This document shows, in pieces, positions 6,847 through 6,964 of a DNA stretch of 6,964 nucleotides. This DNA comes from Lachnospiraceae bacterium. GTDB taxonomy: Bacteria; Bacillota_A; Clostridia; Lachnospirales; Lachnospiraceae. The stretch spans positions 1 through 6,964 of the forward strand of contig JAGOGN010000077.1 in the NCBI GenBank assembly GCA_017996675.1, in the 5' to 3' direction. A program made the position numbers and the translations under genes. The notes under the pieces were generated by a model that saw nothing but the letters and a program-made list of their open reading frames with translations, ran no database searches and had not been told where the DNA came from. Each line of letters opens with the position of its first letter. Within the stretch, counting starts at the first letter, position 1.

Positions 6847-6880
6847 ACTTTGCTCCACCATTCACCACTTTCCACCACTC
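6844..6880 (-). promoter_or_regulatory. Tandem MraZ-type operator boxes
   Basis: Read on the minus strand there are four related heptamers: GAGTGGT (6880-6874), AAGTGGT (6870-6864), GAATGGT (6863-6857) and AAGTGGT (6850-6844). The first, second and fourth are spaced 10 and 20 bp apart, so they lie on one helical face; the third is out of phase and weaker. The two AAGTGGT copies extend to AAAGTGGTG, close to the AAAGTG-type repeats described for mycoplasma MraZ. The boxes start just downstream of the predicted transcription start, which suits repression by MraZ. The assignment rests on similarity and position next to mraZ. Confidence 0.75.
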
Positions 6881-6888
6881 ATAGGAAC

Positions 6889-6917
6889 ATTTTACCTTAT
6901 CTTCCAGCAAAAATCAA
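6889..6917 (-). promoter_or_regulatory. Predicted sigma-A-type promoter of the mraZ operon
   Basis: On the minus strand TTGATT (6917-6912) and TAAAAT (6894-6889) are separated by 17 bp. The -10 matches the consensus at five of six positions. Transcription would begin near 6882, immediately before the MraZ-type boxes, giving a leader of about 100 nt before mraZ. It follows directly after the terminator of the preceding gene, as expected for an operon head. Confidence 0.75.
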
Positions 6918-6928
6918 GGAAAAATGCG

Positions 6929-6958
6929 AAAAAAAAGCCCAAACCATAAGGTTTGAGC
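6929..6958 (-). terminator. Rho-independent terminator of the gene upstream of mraZ
   Basis: Read on the minus strand, GCTCAAACC, loop TTAT, then GGTTTGGGC forms a 9-bp stem with one G-U pair, followed directly by eight T. It ends transcription entering from the right edge, so the dcw cluster starts as its own unit at the promoter just downstream. On the plus strand the stem has a C-A mismatch and only a short T run beyond it, so it looks one-directional. Confidence 0.88.
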
Positions 6959-6964
6959 CGTTTT

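Noticed and set aside
6838..6883. Two tiny back-to-back reading frames in the mraZ leader (6 and 7 codons) that could look like leader peptides
   Set aside because: They arise from the GTGG-rich operator repeats, start almost at the predicted transcript 5' end and have no ribosome-binding site.

Overview
The window is the 5' half of a division and cell wall (dcw) gene cluster, read entirely from the minus strand. AT-rich DNA, purine-rich Shine-Dalgarno sites, 'MFMGEY'-type MraZ, a large divergent FtsL and a single monofunctional class B PBP point to a low-GC Gram-positive of the Clostridia. Lachnospiraceae is my best guess from protein flavour, but no taxonomic marker proves it.

Layout in transcription order (right to left): a Rho-independent terminator of an upstream gene outside the window (6929-6958); a sigma-A-type promoter (6889-6917); a leader of about 100 nt with tandem MraZ-type boxes (6844-6880) and DnaA-box-like sites (6818-6846); mraZ; rsmH (mraW); ftsL-like gene; class B penicillin-binding protein (FtsI/SpoVD family); a 90-bp gap holding a probable second promoter (2751-2779); mraY; murD; and the first 125 codons of an ftsW/spoVE gene that runs off the left edge. 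Gaps between genes are otherwise 3 to 45 bp, so the genes are probably co-transcribed. No gap between genes exceeds 300 bases.

The genes work together. MraZ is the cluster's own regulator and RsmH modifies 16S rRNA. The FtsL-like protein and class B PBP are septal components that act with the SEDS glycosyltransferase FtsW/SpoVE. MraY and MurD make lipid-linked and soluble peptidoglycan precursors. murE and murF, which sit between the PBP gene and mraY or between mraY and murD in many bacteria, are absent here, and there is only one PBP gene.

I see no undescribed system, mobile element, CRISPR array, tRNA or rRNA. The most interesting part is the mraZ leader, where MraZ-type and DnaA-type sites lie side by side downstream of the predicted transcription start. 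Three start codons (mraY, rsmH, mraZ) were moved inward from the longest reading frame on ribosome-binding-site or family grounds.
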